From PWXP01 sp040772845 (GTDB lineage: Bacteria; Planctomycetota; Planctomycetia; Pirellulales; Thermoguttaceae), in contig JAXGXG010000001.1 in the NCBI GenBank assembly GCA_040772845.1, forward strand, positions 7,192,001 to 7,256,000: a stretch of 64,000 bases of DNA, given 5' to 3'. The translations under genes were made by a program, and so were the position numbers. The notes below the pieces were generated by a model. It was not told the DNA's origin, did not search any database, and worked only from the letters and a program-made list of their open reading frames with translations. Shown here one piece after another: positions 17,940 to 27,073 of the stretch; positions within the stretch are counted from its first letter, which is position 1; each line of letters opens with the position of its first letter.

Positions 17940-20054
17940 ATGCGAATAATGTTTACCACGTTGATGATGGTCGCACAAATTACAGTGGCCGTGCTAATGG
18001 CCGCCGCCCAGGCAAGAGACCCCGTGCCATTCCGCCTTTCTACGCCCGATGCCACGGCTGTCATTCTAGCGTCGCCCAATGAACCGGAATGCGTTCTGTT
18101 GGCCGCAGAGGATCTGGCAGGTGACGTCGAGCGTATTACGGGGCGCCGACCGGGCGTCGTCTCCGATTCGGCCAAGGCCGGGGATACTTGCGTTGTGTTG
18201 GCGACCGTCAGTTGTCCGGAAGGCGCCGCGATGGCTGAGAGCGTTGCACCGGGCCTTGCCGGAGACCTTGCTGGCAAGCGGGAGGCGTTCCGTGTGGTAT
18301 CGGTTGCCGCAAAGGTGGGCACAGCCCGGCGCGTTCTGCTGATCGCCGGCAGCGATCCCCGCGGTACCATTTATGGCGTGTACGCCTTCTGCGAAAAGTG
18401 CCTGGGCGTCGATCCGTTGTATTTCTGGGCATCCTATCCGCCGAAACAGCGTGATCGGTTGGAGTGGTCCGACGTGGACCTGGCAGGCGACGAGCCGGTG
18501 GTCCGCTATCGCGGCTGGTTCATCAATGACGAAGACTTGTTGACCGAGTGGTATACCGATGGCGGCTCGCGTGACATTGATTACCCGTTCTACAGCATGG
18601 TTACCTCGCCGAAGGCGTCGCGGCATGTGTTCGAGGCTGCACTGCGGCTTCGGATGAACCTGATCATTCCCGCCTCGTTTGTGAACATCACCAATCCGGC
18701 CGAAGAACGACTGGTGGCGGACGCCGTGCGCCGCGGGCTTCTGGTGAGCCAGCATCACATCGAGCCGTTGGGGGTAAGTGGGTTCGGTTTTCTGAACTAC
18801 TGGCGCGACAAGGGAGAAGACGTTCCGTATTCCTATACGGCCCACCCCGAGAAGTTTGACGAGGTATGGCGCGAGTTCGCCGGTCGTTGGGCGAAGTATG
18901 GCGATAACGTCGTATGGCAGTTGGGATTGCGGGGGATTGCCGACCGGCCGCTTTGGGCCTCGGACCCCAACGCCCCAAAATCAATGGAAGATCGCGGCGC
19001 CCTCATTTCGCACGCCATGGCCCGCCAGTACGAGATTGTCCGTGCAGTCGATTCCCGGCCGAATCCGCCGGTCACCACCACGCTATGGATGGAGGGCGCC
19101 GTGCTGCACGAGGCCGGGCACCTGACCTTCCCCAAGGGTATCACGATTGTCTTCGCGGACCACGGCCCAGGATGGGAGATGTGCCCCGACTTCACGAAGG
19201 TCCGACGGAGGCCGGATCATACATACGGCATCTACCATCATCAGGCCTTTTGGGCTCACGGGCCCCATCTCGTACAAGGCGTGTCGCCGGCGAAGATCGG
19301 TGCGATTCTTCACGACGCCCACCAGCGCGAGTCCACGCATTATGTCATTACCAACGTATCGAACGTTCGTGAGTTCATTCCGGGACTGACGGCCCTGTCC
19401 GTGGCACTGCACGCGCCCGCCGCGTTCGATCCCGACGCATTCCTGAGCCGCTGGTGCCGCGAGCACTTTGGCGAACATGCCGAAGCTGTCCAGCGCTGCT
19501 ACCGGCAGTTCTATGCTTGTTACGAAATCGACGGCGTCGACCACCGTGTCCCGCCGTTGGATGCGGCCGGTTTCCGCATGGCCTCGCGCCTGCTGCAAAC
19601 GAAGGCCGCCCGTCTCGGCCCAAAGTCTCACGTGATTGACCTCGATACAGATGCGGTTGAGGATCGCATTCGTTCGGTTCGTTTGCAGGCGGAAGCACTT
19701 GAAACAGTGGGGCGGGAGATTGACGCAACCGCCGATCGGCTCGATGGTTCTGCACGCCGGTTCTTCGTGGTCAATCTGCTGATCCAGCAGCGGATTCTTC
19801 TGGGCTTGCTGCGGTGGAGTGAAGGCGTACTCGAAGGCATGGCGGCCCTCGAAGCGAGCGATTGGCCGCGCGGCGCCGAATTGCTCCGAAATGCCAATAC
19901 GCACATGGACGCCATCCGCAAGGCCCAGGCGTTGGCATCGTTCGCTCCCTGGGAAAACTGGTATCGCGGAGACCGCAAAATGAACCTTGCAGGCGCCCGC
20001 ACCTTGGCCGAAGAGGTGGCGGCGAAGGCCGACGCACTAGCTCAGAAGAAATAG
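17940..20054 (+). CDS. Secreted GH115-like alpha-glucuronidase
   Basis: A 704-residue protein with a signal peptide (MVAQITVAVLMAAAQARD). The N-terminal 100 residues are the beta/alpha domain common to GH67/GH115 (LLAAEDLAGDVERITGRRPGVV). Then come GTIYGVYAFCEKCLGVDPLYFWA and RYRGWFINDED, the GH115 landmarks leading into the barrel, and a later YHHQAFWAHGPHLVQ segment. By family knowledge GH115 removes 4-O-methylglucuronic acid from xylan. The C-terminal 200 residues are helical. Together with GH39 this points to glucuronoxylan or a glucuronate-bearing algal glycan. ATG 17940 has GGAAG close upstream. Confidence 0.82.
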   Translation: MRIMFTTLMMVAQITVAVLMAAAQARDPVPFRLSTPDATAVILASPNEPECVLLAAEDLAGDVERITGRRPGVVSDSAKAGDTCVVLATVSCPEGAAMAESVAPGLAGDLAGKREAFRVVSVAAKVGTARRVLLIAGSDPRGTIYGVYAFCEKCLGVDPLYFWASYPPKQRDRLEWSDVDLAGDEPVVRYRGWFINDEDLLTEWYTDGGSRDIDYPFYSMVTSPKASRHVFEAALRLRMNLIIPASFVNITNPAEERLVADAVRRGLLVSQHHIEPLGVSGFGFLNYWRDKGEDVPYSYTAHPEKFDEVWREFAGRWAKYGDNVVWQLGLRGIADRPLWASDPNAPKSMEDRGALISHAMARQYEIVRAVDSRPNPPVTTTLWMEGAVLHEAGHLTFPKGITIVFADHGPGWEMCPDFTKVRRRPDHTYGIYHHQAFWAHGPHLVQGVSPAKIGAILHDAHQRESTHYVITNVSNVREFIPGLTALSVALHAPAAFDPDAFLSRWCREHFGEHAEAVQRCYRQFYACYEIDGVDHRVPPLDAAGFRMASRLLQTKAARLGPKSHVIDLDTDAVEDRIRSVRLQAEALETVGREIDATADRLDGSARRFFVVNLLIQQRILLGLLRWSEGVLEGMAALEASDWPRGAELLRNANTHMDAIRKAQALASFAPWENWYRGDRKMNLAGARTLAEEVAAKADALAQKK

Positions 20055-20153
20055 ACGTACGCCGACCATCGTTCATAGGCGGCGTTTGACGAAACCGAGA
20101 ATCCCTTACTGTGATTGCCTGCCATTTCACCCCCAAAGACCAAGGAAAACGCC

Positions 20154-21719
20154 ATGAACCGCAGATCTACGATTGTGACGACCTTACTGCTGATGTTCGG
20201 CCTGTTCGCCTGCACCGCAGGGGCCCGCGATTTCGACGTTCACGACTTTGGCGCAGTTGGTGACGGAAAGACGCTCGATACGAAGGCCATTCAGGCCGCA
20301 ATCGACAAGTGTACGGCGGAAGGCGGCGGGCGAGTCGTCCTTGGTAACGGGCAGGTGTATCTCTCCGGCGGAATCGTATTGCGCAGCAACGTCACGTTGT
20401 TCATCGATACGGGGGCCGTTCTGCTCGGAAGTCTCAACAAGGACGACTACCCCGACTTCACTCCGGAGCTCCCCTACCTCTATTCCGAACGCTTCACTCG
20501 CCACCTGATCTACGCGGAGAAGCAACACAGCATCGGCATTGCCGGTCGCGGCACGATCGACGGACAGGGGACCAACGAGATATTCGATTACAAGAAGCAT
20601 CCCGGGGACAAGGATCGGCCGTATATCTTGCGGTTCGTCGAGTGCACCCACGTATCGGTCCGCGACGTCACCATGCTGGAGTCGGCCCGCTGGTGTTCGC
20701 ACTACCTGGCGTGTGACGACGTGGTGATTGACGGGATCACGATCCGATCGACACCGCGAGCGAATCGCGACGGGATCGATGTGGATAGCTGCAATCGCTT
20801 TCGCATCGCGAACTGTCGCATCGAGACGGGTGACGACGCCATCGTACTGAAAGCAACGGCGCATCGCCCTTGCACCAATGTGACCGTGACGAACTGCAAT
20901 CTGTCGAGCCAGGCCTCGGCGTTCAAGCTGGGCACCGAATCGAACGGCGGATTCGAGAACATCGTCATGTCGAACTGCACGATCTACGATACGGGGGCCG
21001 GCGGCATTTCCCTGCTGTCGGTCGATGGGGCTCTGCTGGATCGCGTGTGTATCTCCAATGTGGCGATGGACAATGTGGCCACACCGATCGTTCTCCGTCT
21101 CGGGAATCGCGCCCGGCCTTTGCCTGGCGAGGATCCGCCCGGCATGGGTGCGATGCGCAACATCGTCATTAGCGGCGTTCAGGCCCGCAATGCCAGTACG
21201 ATCGGCTGCCCGATTTCGGGTATTCCGGGCGAGTATATCGAAAACGTTACACTTCGCGATATCCGGATCGCGTTTGCCGGCGGAGGAACCGAGGAGCACG
21301 CCGGTGCAACGGCGCCGGAACGCGAGTCGGCCTATCCGTCCTGCCGCACGTTCGGCACGCTGCCTGCGTACGGCATGTTCTTCCGCCACGTCCGCAACCT
21401 CACGGTCGACGGCCTCGACCTGACCTACGACGCCGAAACCGGCGAACAGCGGCCGGCGATTGTCCTCGATGATGTCATCGAAGCCAACCTGACAAAGCTC
21501 CGTGGGCAACCGGTCGACCAGAGGCCAACCGTCCGGCTGATCAACTGCCAGGACATCTTTCTCCACGGATGCCATCTGGTAAGGTCCCAAGGGGCATTTC
21601 TCGGAGTGGAAGGGGAGGGCACCCGGAACATCAGCCTTACCGGCAACAACCTGCATCTGGCCGAACCGCCTGTCGCCGTCGATAAGACTGTCCCGGACGG
21701 CAGCGTCCGCGGGCAGTAG
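20154..21719 (+). CDS. Secreted GH28-family protein with altered active-site segment
   Basis: A 521-residue beta-helix protein of the GH28 family. The signal peptide ends in LFAC, a possible lipobox, so it may be a lipoprotein. FDVHDFGAVGDGKTLDTKAIQAAID is the family N-cap; NRDGIDVDSC and ETGDDAIVLKA match the first two active-site segments. The expected GHG segment is replaced by SSQASAFKLGTESNGG, with no His, so activity may be shifted or the substrate different (GH28 includes rhamnogalacturonan and xylogalacturonan enzymes). ATG 20154 follows AAGGA. It is the fourth hydrolase in this forward run. Confidence 0.85.
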   Translation: MNRRSTIVTTLLLMFGLFACTAGARDFDVHDFGAVGDGKTLDTKAIQAAIDKCTAEGGGRVVLGNGQVYLSGGIVLRSNVTLFIDTGAVLLGSLNKDDYPDFTPELPYLYSERFTRHLIYAEKQHSIGIAGRGTIDGQGTNEIFDYKKHPGDKDRPYILRFVECTHVSVRDVTMLESARWCSHYLACDDVVIDGITIRSTPRANRDGIDVDSCNRFRIANCRIETGDDAIVLKATAHRPCTNVTVTNCNLSSQASAFKLGTESNGGFENIVMSNCTIYDTGAGGISLLSVDGALLDRVCISNVAMDNVATPIVLRLGNRARPLPGEDPPGMGAMRNIVISGVQARNASTIGCPISGIPGEYIENVTLRDIRIAFAGGGTEEHAGATAPERESAYPSCRTFGTLPAYGMFFRHVRNLTVDGLDLTYDAETGEQRPAIVLDDVIEANLTKLRGQPVDQRPTVRLINCQDIFLHGCHLVRSQGAFLGVEGEGTRNISLTGNNLHLAEPPVAVDKTVPDGSVRGQ

Positions 21720-21842
21720 TTGCGGCGTTCCAACCATCGCATTGCACCGCGGCATGATGTGCCCGGCGTGCATCCGGCATGAATGCGGCGCGTATCCCCC
21801 ACATTGCGCCAATGCGTCGGTCCCCCTACCGGAGCGGAAAGC

Positions 21843-21871
21843 TTGACTCAGGGCAGGCGTCCATCGATACT
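21843..21871 (+). promoter_or_regulatory. Sigma70-like promoter of the GH29 gene
   Basis: TTGACT, 17 bases, GATACT. It lies about 100 bases upstream of the fucosidase ATG in a non-coding stretch. A very similar pair occurs before the MoxR gene. Confidence 0.5.
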
Positions 21872-21888
21872 GGGGATGTGTGCATGCG

Positions 21889-21913
21889 GTGCGATTCCTT
21901 CGGGGAGTCGCAC
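21889..21913 (+). promoter_or_regulatory. Leader hairpin upstream of GH29
   Basis: GTGCGATTCC and GGAGTCGCAC pair over 10 positions (one G-T pair) with a 5-base TTCGG loop. It would lie about 10-35 bases into the transcript from the promoter just upstream, so it may stabilise the leader or regulate the fucosidase. There is no T-tract. Confidence 0.35.
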
Positions 21914-21971
21914 TCCCTGCGCCGATATCGGTGATGATTCCATATGCTTCAGCCCACATAGGTCGTAACGT

Positions 21972-23783
21972 ATGAAACTGCGGTCTGTCTCATCCCTCTG
22001 TTTCCGCCCCATCGTATTGCTCCTGGTGTTGGCCGGCTTGCCCGCGGGCGCCGAGGAGGCAGTGTCAGCCGATGCGGCAGGCGATAGTCCTGTGCCGGTG
22101 CGGGTCTCCAAGGCTGAACGGCTCGGCTGGTTCAAGGAGGCCAAGTTCGGCATGTTCATCCACTGGGGGCCCTACTCGATGATGGGCGGCGAATGGAACG
22201 GCCAGAAACTGGACGTGGGCCAAAATTGCGAATGGATCATGCACCGGCTGAAGATTCCCTACAAGCAGTATCGCGAGGCGGCCAGGAAGTTCAACCCGGT
22301 GAAGTTCGATGCAGAAGCCTGGGCCGAACTGGCCGCCCAGACCGGCATGAAGTACGTGGTACTGACCGCAAAACACCACGACGGTTTCGCCATGTATCAT
22401 TCCAAGGTCAGCCGCTACAACATCGTCGACCACACGCCCTTTGGCCGCGACCCGCTCAAGGAACTGGCCGAAGCCTGCCGCCGACGCGGGCTGAAGTTCT
22501 GCATCTACTATTCGCATCGCGAAGACTGGGACGAACCGTTTGCGTACGGCAATACGTGGGATTTCAACTTCTCGCCGGAAGAGAACCTCGAACTGTTTGA
22601 ACGGCGGTACGTGGAAACAAAGGCCAAGCCCCAGCTTCGCGAACTGATGACCAATTATGGACCGTTCGGGCTCGTGTGGTTCGATCGCGGTATGTACACG
22701 CAGCAGGAAGGCCAGGAGTTTGCCAATCTGGTCTGGAATGCGCAGCCATATTGTCTGGTGAACGGCCGCGTCGGCAACTACAACAAGGAACTGCTGGGCG
22801 ACTACCAGAACATGAGCGACAATGGCATGCCCATCGGCGGTATCGAAGAATACTGGGAAACGCCGCAAACGCTCAACGAAACGTGGGGCTACAGCAAGTT
22901 CGACCACGAGTGGAAGCAGCCCGAGGAAGTTATCCGCCGACTGGTCGAGATTGTCAGCCGTGGCGGCAACTACCTGCTGAACATCGGGCCGACCGGCGAA
23001 GGCGTCGTCCCGCAGCCCAGCGTCGAAATCCTGCAGGCGGTCGGCCGTTGGGTTCGCATCAATGGCCAGAGCATTTACGGCGCGACGGCCAGCCCGTTCC
23101 ACGAATTGCCGTGGGGGTACTGCACGATCAAGGGCGCAACGCTGTACCTGCACGTCTTCCGTTGGCCTGGAGATGGTTTGCTGCGGCTCGATGGTCTGCA
23201 TAACACGGTCCGCTCTGCACATCTGCTCGCAAAGCCAGAAGATACGCTATCCGTCACAAAGCAGGGGAAGCAACTTGCCGTTTCGCTGCCTGCGGCGCCC
23301 CTCGATCCGGTCGATACGGTGGTGGTTGTCGAGCTTGACGGCTCGCCCCGGGTGGACGCACCGGTGGTGCAGCAGCAGGACGACGGCCCGATTACCCTGG
23401 ACTACATTCGCGCCATCACGGCAGGAAAGACCGTGAAACGATTCAACCGTAAGGGCAAGTTCCACATTTCGAAGTGGACCGAACCGTCGGACACAATCTC
23501 CTGGGTTATCGACGTCGCCAGGCCAGGCGTGTATCGAGTAGCGGTTACCTATGCCGCCAATCCCGAGTGGCAGGGGCAGCCGTACCGTATCACAATGAAC
23601 GAGCAGGTGCTGGTTGCCTCAGTGGAACCGACTGGCGACTGGTACCAGTACAAGGCATTCACCCTCGACACGCTGGCGTTTGCCTCCCCGGGCCGGTACA
23701 CCCTGGTTATGCGCCCGGACAAAGCACTCAACAACGATCTGATGTACTTCCAATCGATCGTGTTGACGCCAAGTAGCGAGTAG
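21972..23783 (+). CDS. Secreted alpha-L-fucosidase (GH29) with C-terminal beta domain
   Basis: A 603-residue GH29 enzyme that removes alpha-L-fucose with retention. Signal peptide at 1-25. The barrel shows AKFGMFIHWGPYSM, LTAKHHDGFAMY, and the nucleophile Asp238 in LVWFDRG, followed by GGNYLLNIGPTGEG near the barrel end. From about residue 470 a separate beta-sandwich domain (ISWVIDVARPGVYRVAVTY to YTLVMRP) resembles carbohydrate-binding modules found on planctomycete fucosidases. Transcription likely starts from a promoter at 21843-21871. It is convergent with the GH20-like gene. Confidence 0.93.
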   Translation: MKLRSVSSLCFRPIVLLLVLAGLPAGAEEAVSADAAGDSPVPVRVSKAERLGWFKEAKFGMFIHWGPYSMMGGEWNGQKLDVGQNCEWIMHRLKIPYKQYREAARKFNPVKFDAEAWAELAAQTGMKYVVLTAKHHDGFAMYHSKVSRYNIVDHTPFGRDPLKELAEACRRRGLKFCIYYSHREDWDEPFAYGNTWDFNFSPEENLELFERRYVETKAKPQLRELMTNYGPFGLVWFDRGMYTQQEGQEFANLVWNAQPYCLVNGRVGNYNKELLGDYQNMSDNGMPIGGIEEYWETPQTLNETWGYSKFDHEWKQPEEVIRRLVEIVSRGGNYLLNIGPTGEGVVPQPSVEILQAVGRWVRINGQSIYGATASPFHELPWGYCTIKGATLYLHVFRWPGDGLLRLDGLHNTVRSAHLLAKPEDTLSVTKQGKQLAVSLPAAPLDPVDTVVVVELDGSPRVDAPVVQQQDDGPITLDYIRAITAGKTVKRFNRKGKFHISKWTEPSDTISWVIDVARPGVYRVAVTYAANPEWQGQPYRITMNEQVLVASVEPTGDWYQYKAFTLDTLAFASPGRYTLVMRPDKALNNDLMYFQSIVLTPSSE

Positions 23784-23846
23784 CCGGGCGGCGCCATCGG
23801 CCATACGTCCTCGCAACAGCCATGTGTCGCTTCAGGCATTCGCACA

Positions 23847-25856
23847 TTACGGTAAATCACGGAAACGTTCACCGCGCTTGGCCAGCTTGCAGGCGTCGGC
23901 CAGACGGGCGCTCAATGCGTCGTACCTCGCAACCGTAGCGGCGTACCGGTCCATGGTCCAGTCGAGGGCGTACGGCTTGGCTTCCCTTAGCCACAGCGAC
24001 TCGAACTGCCGTCCCAGTGCTTCGTGGGCGTCTCGATTCTTTCGGACCAGTTGTCCCGCCTGCATCAGCAACGGCACGGCGTCTGAGGGCGGCAGATCGC
24101 GCGCGCGGTTGCAGAGTTCCGCGACCTCCATGCCATCGAGCATTCGTTGTCCGATCAATTCCATACGCCGTGCACCGAAGAGCACGGCGTCCAGAAGATC
24201 GGCATTGTGCGAAGCGTCTTTCCGGCAGGCTTCGAGGTCCTCGATGGCCGGGCGGACGATTTCCAGAAGACGGTCGGCCGACGCGCGAGTGGCGGAAGGG
24301 GTCTGCTGGGGCAGGAAGTCGTCGCTCCAGAAGCGGCGGTTGTTCATCCCCTCCATTCCGGCCAGGCGGTGCGTTTCCGACAGCCGCTCGATTGCCCGGC
24401 CGAAACGGTCGCCCGACTCGCCGAACAGTACCGCTCCAATCCGCCGGTTGAATGCTTCCGGCGACGTTGTCGAGCCATTCCACGCGCATTCGGCGCCCCA
24501 GGCGTCGCCGTACCAGGTGGGGGCGTCGAGCGATTCGCCATCGTCTTCCCAGTCTGTATTGAGCATGCCGAGAGCGCCGTGTTTCACCCCGTCGCGAACG
24601 AAATTCCGGATATTCACCGCGGCGACGCCAAAGTCGGGCAGAATCCGGCTCCAGTTGCTCACTCCAGGACAGACAAAGAACTCGTATCCGGAATCGGCGA
24701 AGGGTACGATCTGGGGCTCGAAGCTGTCTTTCGCGCCATAACCCCACGTCAGCATGATCGTGTCCTTGGGGATCTTCTCCAGGTGCTCGGGGTGTTGAAG
24801 AATGATGTCACCCCACATCATCATGCGTTTCCCGTACTTCCGCTTGAGCAGGTTGTGAACGCGAAGCAAGTGCCGCACATAGACGCCACCCACGCCGATC
24901 TTTGCTGCCAATGCCTTGGAAGGTCCGGCGCCAAGCCCCCAGGTCTCGTCGCAACAGACGTTGAACATCGGAAACGGCAGCAGCGGACAGACCTCGGAGT
25001 ACAAGTCATCGAGAAGCTGGTACGACTCTTCCTTCACGGGACACAGAAGGCTGGGCGTCTCACGCAGGTGGGCATAGGGATCATGCTGGAGGATGCGGGC
25101 GAAATGCCCGAATGACTGCTGGTTTCCCAGGATATCGATACCCAACGGCTGGGCATGTTTGACCAGGGCAGCCAGTTCCTCGGCGGTCAACGAACCGTTC
25201 GCCGGACCGATGGCCGGATGCTTCTGGAAGGCGAACTGATATTCCATGTAGTAGGTGAAAAGGTTCAGCTTGAAGTACGAACCAAGCTCAACCTCGCGCG
25301 TGAGCGTCTCCATGCGCGGGCTCGGCCCACGCGTGATATCGTCCTGAAAGGCCCGCCAGCGTAGCGACGGCCAATCGCGAATTGTCAGGCAGGGCAGCGC
25401 ACCGTCCGTACAGTTGGCGCGAAGAAGCTGCCGAAGCGTCTGTACGGCGTGAAGTAACCCGGCATCGCCTGGCGAGCCGGCCGTAATCTCGTTGGGCCGT
25501 ATCTGCAGGATGTAGTCCTCCTCCGCTGCACCCTTGCGAAAGGTAAACGTGGGGAAAGCGCCGCCCTGTTTCACCGAAATGCGGAATACCTTGCCGTTGT
25601 CCTCGGAGACGGCGATTGCAGGCGTCTTCATGCCAGACTTCTGCAAAGAGTCGAGAAGCGTCTGGACTGCTCCGGACTTGACCGATCGCGAGAACTGCAA
25701 ATGCATGGTATCGGCAACCGGAAAGCACCCGTCACTCCGTTGGACCTCTTTAGGGAACGGAACAAGGCGAAGGTCCTCGGCCTCGCCGGCGAATGCAGGA
25801 CACAAGGCGGCAAGGGCGAGCACGCACAAAGCTATGGCATGGACGTATCGGTGCAT
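23847..25856 (-). CDS. Secreted GH20-like beta-hexosaminidase
   Basis: A 669-residue protein with signal peptide (AIALCVLALAALCPAFA). Residues 30-140 are the GH20 N-terminal beta/alpha domain (LVPFPKEVQRSDGCF, DAGLLHAVQTLRQLL), and the barrel starts at RWRAFQDDITRGPSP. The catalytic pair Asp303-Glu304 lies in NVCCDETW; classic GH20 has HxGGDE there, so the surroundings are divergent. The C-terminal 170 residues are helical. It should act on beta-linked GlcNAc, GalNAc or a related sugar, but the changed motif makes the substrate uncertain. The preceding gene overlaps its start by 25 bases, so the two are translationally coupled. Confidence 0.78.
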   Translation of the reverse strand: MHRYVHAIALCVLALAALCPAFAGEAEDLRLVPFPKEVQRSDGCFPVADTMHLQFSRSVKSGAVQTLLDSLQKSGMKTPAIAVSEDNGKVFRISVKQGGAFPTFTFRKGAAEEDYILQIRPNEITAGSPGDAGLLHAVQTLRQLLRANCTDGALPCLTIRDWPSLRWRAFQDDITRGPSPRMETLTREVELGSYFKLNLFTYYMEYQFAFQKHPAIGPANGSLTAEELAALVKHAQPLGIDILGNQQSFGHFARILQHDPYAHLRETPSLLCPVKEESYQLLDDLYSEVCPLLPFPMFNVCCDETWGLGAGPSKALAAKIGVGGVYVRHLLRVHNLLKRKYGKRMMMWGDIILQHPEHLEKIPKDTIMLTWGYGAKDSFEPQIVPFADSGYEFFVCPGVSNWSRILPDFGVAAVNIRNFVRDGVKHGALGMLNTDWEDDGESLDAPTWYGDAWGAECAWNGSTTSPEAFNRRIGAVLFGESGDRFGRAIERLSETHRLAGMEGMNNRRFWSDDFLPQQTPSATRASADRLLEIVRPAIEDLEACRKDASHNADLLDAVLFGARRMELIGQRMLDGMEVAELCNRARDLPPSDAVPLLMQAGQLVRKNRDAHEALGRQFESLWLREAKPYALDWTMDRYAATVARYDALSARLADACKLAKRGERFRDLP

Positions 25857-27013
25857 CGTGTATCTCCCGAGGGTTGTGGTGCGCGGTAGTCGCGCACCTG
25901 TTCCATCATTCTATTCGCGGTCGCCACGTCCGGCGCGCCGCTGACGACGTACAGGATGCCGCCAGGCAGACCCTGTTCGTTCAGTGCAGTTCGGAAGGCG
26001 TCATATTCAGCCTGCATCACCAATGGCATGTCTCCGGCGCGCTGACGCAACTGATGGCGAATCGCGAACGCCGGCGGATACGGCCGATCATCGCCCATAA
26101 AGATGGCCTTCGCGCCGACAAGTGCGCTTACGGGTTCCAGCAGATGACGACCATTCCCGTGCAAGTGGAACACGCTGCCATCGAAATGCCGCAACATGCG
26201 TTCGATCGGCTCACGGCCCCAACGTGCAAAATACGCGAGATTCGTCATATGGAATGGATCGACGCTTTCCGAGACAATACGTCCGCCGGGCACCCACCCG
26301 GCCATGTTGCTCACTGTTCCGCCGTCGAGCAACGGTACCCGCGAGAAGAACGTCTCTTGCACCTGCACGTTCAGGTCGAAGGCCATATCCACGGCGCGGC
26401 GAACCTCCTCGGGATGCTCGTCGAGCGCCAGATAGGCGCCCGTGGCGCCAACGAGTTCGAAGACGAAGTTCAGGCTGTCGATCAGGATGAAGTGGCTGAT
26501 ACCGTATTTCCCGCTTGCCGCCGCGGCATATCGTTCGACCTGGCTGAGATACCGCTGCCACCATGCGTTGTCGGAATCGAAATGCAGACGGTCCAGCTCC
26601 GACCAGTCCTTCAACAGGGGTTTCACCATCGAGCTGATCCATCCGGTGGCCGGATCGGACAGAAACTGAGTCTCGCCACCCAACATGCCACCGTACAGCC
26701 CTTGATCCATTTCACTCAAATAGGCCGAGGGCACGGAATCGTCTTCCACGGCCGCCAATTCCGCAAGGTGTTCGTCCCAAAAGGCGATTCGGTCTTCGAC
26801 AAGGGGATAGCCACAGAACCCCTCGCCGTAACGTTCCGCAAACCGCTTCAGGGCCCGTGTCGGCAACGGACATTGGACAAACACCTGATCGGAAGCCCGA
26901 CGCTCGAACAGAGATTGCAGCCGGGCAAGCGTTTCACGCAGCGCCGGCTTGTATTCCAACCCAGGCAACGAAGCAGTGGGAATATCCATTTCGCCATTCG
27001 TACACAAGCTCAT
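25832..27013 (-). CDS. Uroporphyrinogen decarboxylase-like (URO-D superfamily) protein
   Basis: A 393-residue cytoplasmic protein of the URO-D/MtaA/CmuA barrel superfamily. FGSEF-type haem biosynthesis motifs are absent; instead it has EHPEEVRRAVDMAFDLNVQVQETFF, HFDGSVFHLHGNGRHLLEPVSAL, and VMQAEYDAFRTAL. Such proteins are frequent in planctomycete sugar clusters, where their role is unknown; a methyltransferase-like or lyase-like role on a modified sugar is conceivable. An AAGG site lies 7 bases before ATG 27013; a second ATG at 26989 is possible. It lies between the GH27/36-like and GH20-like genes and overlaps the latter. Confidence 0.72.
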   Translation of the reverse strand: MSLCTNGEMDIPTASLPGLEYKPALRETLARLQSLFERRASDQVFVQCPLPTRALKRFAERYGEGFCGYPLVEDRIAFWDEHLAELAAVEDDSVPSAYLSEMDQGLYGGMLGGETQFLSDPATGWISSMVKPLLKDWSELDRLHFDSDNAWWQRYLSQVERYAAAASGKYGISHFILIDSLNFVFELVGATGAYLALDEHPEEVRRAVDMAFDLNVQVQETFFSRVPLLDGGTVSNMAGWVPGGRIVSESVDPFHMTNLAYFARWGREPIERMLRHFDGSVFHLHGNGRHLLEPVSALVGAKAIFMGDDRPYPPAFAIRHQLRQRAGDMPLVMQAEYDAFRTALNEQGLPGGILYVVSGAPDVATANRMMEQVRDYRAPQPSGDTRCTDTSMP

Positions 27014-27073
27014 GATTTAACCTTGTCAGTAATCTGCGAGGCAGCAGGCGGCCTGACCGCCAGGGGCGCGTGG

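Noticed and set aside
20184..21959. 591-codon open frame on the minus strand
   Set aside because: Antisense to the GH28 gene and without recognisable domains.
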